From: Candidatus Glassbacteria bacterium RIFCSPLOWO2_12_FULL_58_11
GTDB lineage: Bacteria > Gemmatimonadota > Glassbacteria > GWA2-58-10
Assembly (NCBI GenBank): GCA_001780825.1
Contig: MFIX01000020.1
Span: 1 to 9,007 of the forward strand
Reading direction: 5' to 3'
Length of the DNA: 9,007 nt
Positions within the stretch are counted from its first letter, which is position 1, and every line of letters starts with the position of its first letter. The notes beneath the pieces are model-generated. The model ran no database searches, was not told where the DNA came from, and was given only the letters and a program-made list of their open reading frames with translations. This document shows, piece by piece, positions 5,683 to 9,007 of the stretch. The position numbers and the translations under genes are program-made.

Positions 5683-8439
5683 ATGATTGGCAAGTTTACC
5701 AATCTTCCAGTTCACTTAAGCAGCTTGTTTTTGCTGCTGGCAATCCCCTTGCATGCAGAATCATACGATCTGACCATTAACTTTACCGGCATGACTCCCC
5801 ATGTGGGCCAGCTCCTGGAACTACGCGTGGTGGACAGCCTTTCCGGGATGACTGTGGCCGACACCGCTATCGCCTCTGTCGCTTCCGCTGATTTTCAAAT
5901 CTCTTTCAGCGGAGTGCTTCAGGAGGACAAAAGCTATTCGGTGGACTTTTTCGCCGATTTGAACAAGAACGGCGCTTACGATTCTCCTCCCGCCGACCAC
6001 GCCTGGCGAATGATGATTCCCGCGGTTTCAGGGAACGTCACACTCGCTTTTGCGCACAATACTCAATTTACGGATGTCAGGTATCCAGCTAATCTTGGAC
6101 CATTTGACCTCACACTTAACTTTATTAATATGACGCCTCATGTCGGCCAGTTACTTCAGCTCCGGGTTCTCGATATGAGCACCGGCTACTTGGCAGCCGA
6201 AACCACCCTTGTCGCCGTACCCTCGGCTAATTTCCAGCTCGCCTTTTCACAGGCCCTGCAGGCCGGGAGAAGCTACGATATCGACTTTTACGCGGACCTG
6301 AATAAAAACGGCAACTATGATACACCGTCGGCCGATCACGCCTGGCGGCTAACGACTGAAGATGTCTCCGATAATGTCGCCTTGGATTTCACGCATAATA
6401 CCTCGTTTACCGATATCATGTTTCCGCCGGCAGTCGAGCCTTACGACCTGACCGTGGTTTTCAGCGGGATGACTCCCCATGTCGGCCAGCTATTCGCTCT
6501 TCGCGCGGTGGACAGCCTGACCGGCATGACCGTGGCGGATACGATGATCGCTGCTCTGGCCGGGCCGGATTTCGTGCTTTCTTTTATGGGCCGCCTGTGG
6601 AAAAACCATAGCTATTATATCGATTTTTATGCCGATCTGAACAAGAACGGAATGTACGACGCTCCATCCGCGGACCATGCCTGGCGTATGATGGCCTCGG
6701 ATGTCCAAAGTAACAAGCGGCTTACTTTCGCGCATAACACCAAATTCACCGATGTCAAGTACCCTGCCTCCCTGGGGCCGTTCGACCTGACGCTCAATTT
6801 TACCGGGATGACCCCCCACGTGGGCGTGCTGTTCAAGCTCCGGGTGCTGGACAGCAGCACCCTGTACGTGGTAGCCGATACCTCTATCGACAATCTGGCC
6901 GGGCCGGATTTCATGCTCGCCTTTGCCGGCAAGCTCCAGGTCAACCGCAGCTACAACATCGATTTTTACGCGGACCATAACAAGAACGGGACCTACAATA
7001 CTCCGCCGGCCGACCATGCCTGGCGCATAGCCGCTGATATGATCGCGGACAATGTAAGCCTGGATTTCGCGCATAACACGAATTTCACGGATGTCGAGTA
7101 CCCGGCCAGCCCGGGACCGTTCGACCTCGAGGTCGATTTCACCAATATGACGCCACACCTGGGCCAGCTCCTGGCCCTGCGCGCTGTGGACAGCCTGACC
7201 GGCATGCCCGTGGCCGATACGACAATCGCCGCGCTGGACACCGCGAATTTTTCTATCAAATTCGAGGATGTCCTGCCAAAAGGCAATAGCTACTATATCG
7301 ATTTTTATGCGGACTTGAACAAGAACGGGACTTACGATGCTCCGCCCGCGGACCACGCCTGGCGCCTGATGGCGAGCATGGTATCCGGGCATGTCAAGCT
7401 GGCTTTCACGCACAATACCAGCTTTACGGATGTCATGTTCCCCTCCGCCGGCGGGCCCTTCGGCCTGACTCTGGACTTTACGGGCATGACTCCGCACGTG
7501 GGTCAGATGCTGGAGCTCCGGGTGGTGGATATCGCCACCGGGTACGAGGCCGGCCAGAAGACCGTGACGGCAATCGAGACACCCGCATTTCAGATCATGT
7601 TGCCCGGAATCCTTCAAGCTGGAAGAAGCTATAATGTCGATTTTTATGCGGATTTCAACAAGAACGGAGTTTACGATGCTCCGACGAAGGACCACGCCTG
7701 GCGCCTGGAGAGCGGAGCGGTGTCTGACGATGTGATGCTTTCGTTCGCCCACAACACGAGTTTCACCGACATCATGTACCCCGTGCCGGCCTGCGCCTGC
7801 GATTTCAACGGGGATGGGATGGCGGACATCACGGATATCGCCGACTGGGCGATGGATATGATGGAAAATATCAACAATCGCTGCCTGGACTGGAATGGCG
7901 ATGGGATGGTGAAGATCAACGATGCGGTCCTGATGCTGGCGGACATCCGCGCGGGCAACTGTCCCGAGCAGATGAGCCCGATGCTGGCCGGTTCAGCGAT
8001 CCGCCGTTCTTCCGGGTCCCGGGTCCCGGCGGCCTTAAAGCCTGAGCAGGTCGAGTACCTGAATGGCCTGGCGGCGCAGTTGAAATTGACCCCGGAGGAA
8101 AAAGCCGCCTTTCTGAACGCGATTTTCGGAACGAGCGGTACGGCCTCCCTGCCGAAAGCTTTCGCTCTGGATCAGAACCGGCCGAACCCGTTCAATCCCT
8201 CGACCACTATCAGTTTCAGCGTGCCCGAGGGGAAAGCCGGCCAGGTGACACTGAAGGTGTTCGATGTGCGCGGCCGGCTTGTCCGCACGCTCAGCGATCA
8301 GGTCCGGGATGCGGGCAGCTACACGTTGTTCTGGGATGGTACCGATGAGTCGGGCCGCCAGGTGGCCAGCGGCGTTTACTTCTACCGCATGCAGGCCGGC
8401 GGTTTCACTCAAATCCGCAAGATGGTGCTCTTGAAATAA
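5683..8439 (+). CDS. Secreted protein: six 113-aa repeats, dockerin-like EF pair, FlgD/T9SS-type C-terminal domain
   Basis: 918 residues. Residues 1-25 are a signal peptide (hydrophobic LSSLFLLLAIPLHA, cleavage probably after A25). Residues 28-705 are six tandem units of 113 residues, a domain I do not recognise. Each keeps MTPH, a DxNKNGxY loop like a calcium-binding DxNxNG loop, DHAWR and HNTxFTD. Residues 704-760 form a dockerin-like pair of EF loops, DFNGDGMADITD (707-718) and DWNGDGMVKIND (736-747), bracketed by cysteines (C704, C706, C734, C760). A linker with a KLTPEEK helix follows. Residues about 827-918 are a FlgD/Por-secretion Ig-like domain (NRPNPFNPSTT; VFDVRGRLVRTL; SGVYFYRM; QIRKMVLLK at the end), typical of T9SS-type cargo or surface anchoring. 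The protein is thus extracellular or surface-bound and probably binds calcium. Its role is unknown: adhesion, matrix or metal binding are all possible. The gene is monocistronic, with its own promoter and long leader. Confidence 0.9.
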   Translation: MIGKFTNLPVHLSSLFLLLAIPLHAESYDLTINFTGMTPHVGQLLELRVVDSLSGMTVADTAIASVASADFQISFSGVLQEDKSYSVDFFADLNKNGAYDSPPADHAWRMMIPAVSGNVTLAFAHNTQFTDVRYPANLGPFDLTLNFINMTPHVGQLLQLRVLDMSTGYLAAETTLVAVPSANFQLAFSQALQAGRSYDIDFYADLNKNGNYDTPSADHAWRLTTEDVSDNVALDFTHNTSFTDIMFPPAVEPYDLTVVFSGMTPHVGQLFALRAVDSLTGMTVADTMIAALAGPDFVLSFMGRLWKNHSYYIDFYADLNKNGMYDAPSADHAWRMMASDVQSNKRLTFAHNTKFTDVKYPASLGPFDLTLNFTGMTPHVGVLFKLRVLDSSTLYVVADTSIDNLAGPDFMLAFAGKLQVNRSYNIDFYADHNKNGTYNTPPADHAWRIAADMIADNVSLDFAHNTNFTDVEYPASPGPFDLEVDFTNMTPHLGQLLALRAVDSLTGMPVADTTIAALDTANFSIKFEDVLPKGNSYYIDFYADLNKNGTYDAPPADHAWRLMASMVSGHVKLAFTHNTSFTDVMFPSAGGPFGLTLDFTGMTPHVGQMLELRVVDIATGYEAGQKTVTAIETPAFQIMLPGILQAGRSYNVDFYADFNKNGVYDAPTKDHAWRLESGAVSDDVMLSFAHNTSFTDIMYPVPACACDFNGDGMADITDIADWAMDMMENINNRCLDWNGDGMVKINDAVLMLADIRAGNCPEQMSPMLAGSAIRRSSGSRVPAALKPEQVEYLNGLAAQLKLTPEEKAAFLNAIFGTSGTASLPKAFALDQNRPNPFNPSTTISFSVPEGKAGQVTLKVFDVRGRLVRTLSDQVRDAGSYTLFWDGTDESGRQVASGVYFYRMQAGGFTQIRKMVLLK
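5764..7797 (+). repeat. Six tandem 339-bp coding repeats (113 aa each)
   Basis: Units begin at 5764, 6103, 6442, 6781, 7120 and 7459, each exactly 339 bp apart; the last one merges into the dockerin-like region at about 7797. Taking the first F/Y as residue 1, invariant positions are M10-T-P-H13, L20-R21, D24, S57-Y58, D61-F62, A64-D65, N67-K-N-G70, Y72, P75, D78-H-A-W-R82, F96, H98-N-T100, F102-T-D104 and P108. There are no insertions or deletions between copies, although the DNA has diverged clearly at third positions and loop residues. This indicates old duplications kept under length constraint and not recent slippage. Confidence 0.95.
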
Positions 8440-8503
8440 GTTTTACCCGCGTCCGGCCTGTCGCGGCGGACTGCGTGTCTCGATTCCTTTATCGAGTTGA
8501 CAG

Positions 8504-8570
8504 CCGGGCCGGTAGGCGGACCCTTTTCTTTCGAAACAGGGTTACCGAAAGCCCGGTTGTTTTATTTGTT
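8504..8570 (+). terminator. Probable terminator after the repeat-protein gene
   Basis: CCGGGC (8504-8509) can pair with GCCCGG (8551-8556), enclosing an imperfect inner hairpin (ACCCT 8520-8524 / AGGGT 8538-8542), and is followed by the T-rich tract TTGTTTTATTTG. A separate perfect stem, CTCGAT 8479-8484 / ATCGAG 8491-8496, precedes it without a T run. The structure is imperfect, so the exact endpoint is uncertain. Confidence 0.35.
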
Positions 8571-8572
8571 TA

Positions 8573-8601
8573 TTGATAATGATCCGCAAAATGTTTATTT
8601 T
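8573..8601 (+). promoter_or_regulatory. Candidate promoter with Fur-like half site upstream of the URO-D gene
   Basis: TTGATA (8573-8578) and TATTTT (8596-8601) are separated by 17 bases. The -35 lies in ATTGATAATGAT (8572-8583), the same 12-mer that carries the -35 of the repeat-protein promoter (5342-5353). Aligned to the Fur consensus, 8575-8593 matches 13 of 19, with a good left half and a poor right half. Confidence 0.25.
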
Positions 8602-8671
8602 TCTGACTCGGCAGTGAAGCATTGCCTGCGGCGCTGTCGAGCCTCCTCTTTTGCCTTTGCGAAAAAGCCGG

Positions 8672-8700
8672 ATGACCCGCTTTACGGTCCCGGATAGAAT
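8672..8700 (+). promoter_or_regulatory. Alternative promoter closer to the URO-D gene
   Basis: ATGACC (8672-8677) and TAGAAT (8695-8700) are separated by 17 bases, 32 bases before the start codon. The -10 matches 5 of 6 and the -35 matches 4 of 6. A small inverted repeat (GGATA 8692-8696 / TATCC 8701-8705) overlaps the -10. Confidence 0.35.
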
Positions 8701-8732
8701 TATCCTATTGCCGATAGAAAGACCCCCATCCG

Positions 8733-9007
8733 ATGAACAGCCGCGAGAGAGTGTTGACCGCGATTGCGCACCGCGAACCCGACCGGGTGCCGATCACTTT
8801 CGATGCCCAGCCCGAGGTCTACGACCTGCTCTACGGGCATTTCGGGATCACCACGCGGGAAGAGCTCTGGGATGCCCTGCATGTGGACACCTGGCTCGAA
8901 GGTCCGGTGATCAATGATCCGCGCGAGAAAAAGCTGGATGACAACCTTTACCAGAACCGCTGGGGCTACCGGACCAAACGTCAGCTTTATTCGGACGGCG
9001 AACGGAA
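8733..9007 (+). CDS. URO-D family protein, N-terminal part only
   Basis: 91 codons are visible before the right edge. The start MNSRERVLTAIAHREPDRVPI is the standard opening of the uroporphyrinogen decarboxylase (URO-D) superfamily: the helix RERVLTAIAHREPDRVP precedes the first barrel strand. FDAQPEVYDLLYGHFG and an ELWDALHVDTW segment follow, then NRWGYRTKRQ. The family includes heme-pathway HemE and many corrinoid-dependent methyltransferases (MtaA/CmuA type). The DRVPI opening without the HemE-type RQAGR substrate motif in the visible part favours a methyltransferase-like member over HemE. The active-site residues lie beyond the window. The ribosome binding site is weak (GAAAG about 13 bases upstream). 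It is separated from the repeat-protein gene by 293 bp and has its own candidate promoters. Confidence 0.85.
   Translation, partial: MNSRERVLTAIAHREPDRVPITFDAQPEVYDLLYGHFGITTREELWDALHVDTWLEGPVINDPREKKLDDNLYQNRWGYRTKRQLYSDGER

Noticed and set aside
6490..7752. Open reading frame of 420 codons on the minus strand, opposite the repeat array
   Set aside because: It is an antisense shadow of the 339-bp repeats: the same stop-free frame is copied in each unit. It has no ribosome binding site or recognisable domain, and the plus-strand frame has a signal peptide and known C-terminal domains.
5764..7797. CRISPR or satellite-like interpretation of the regular 339-bp periodicity
   Set aside because: The repeats are coding, diverged at synonymous sites, directly adjacent without spacers and far too long for CRISPR repeats.

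Overview
The window reads as accessory chromosome from an uncultured, moderately GC-rich bacterium, probably in or near the FCB superphylum (the Bacteroidetes, Fibrobacteres, Gemmatimonadetes, Latescibacteria and KSB1 type of lineage). This placement is inferred from a large secreted protein ending in a dockerin-like EF-hand pair plus a FlgD/T9SS-type Ig-like sorting domain (NRPNPFNPSTT), and from the mix of stand-alone amidohydrolases, a SagB-type oxidoreductase and a URO-D family protein. There is no rRNA or tRNA gene, insertion sequence, integrase or CRISPR array in the window.

Layout. Bases 1-1462 (minus strand) hold a two-gene operon: a double-LysM lipoprotein followed by a phosphotriesterase-family metallohydrolase that is cut by the left edge. 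A 133-bp divergent intergenic region with a small inverted repeat separates it from a plus-strand CYTH-domain gene (1596-2138). The CYTH gene converges on, and overlaps by 43 bp, a minus-strand block of three genes read from right to left: an amidohydrolase with a complete metal-ligand set (3565-4884), a SagB-type nitroreductase (2679-3446) and a YdjM/DUF457-like membrane hydrolase (2096-2659). The last two are 19 bp apart and surely co-transcribed. The amidohydrolase sits 118 bp upstream and may belong to the same unit.

Bases 4885-5682 are non-coding. The left part holds a weak promoter for the amidohydrolase. The AT-rich middle holds a good sigma70-like promoter (TTGATA-N18-TACAAT) with a Fur-box-like sequence (16 of 19 consensus bases) lying between its hexamers. 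The right part is a leader of about 300 nt with a series of inverted repeats, including a terminator-like hairpin just before the ribosome binding site.

This leader feeds the centrepiece: a 918-residue exported protein (5683-8439) made of six tandem domains of exactly 113 residues, then the dockerin-like EF-hand pair, a linker and the C-terminal sorting/Ig domain. I do not recognise the repeat domain. Every copy keeps MTPH, DxNKNGxY, DHAWR and HNTxFTD, and the copies alternate between two subtypes (A-B-A-B-A-B). After a probable terminator and two candidate promoters, one of which repeats the 12-mer of the Fur-like site, a URO-D family gene begins at 8733 and runs off the right edge.

The most interesting system is the repeat protein with its leader: a candidate iron- or metal-responsive surface protein. 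That role is an inference and is not shown by homology.
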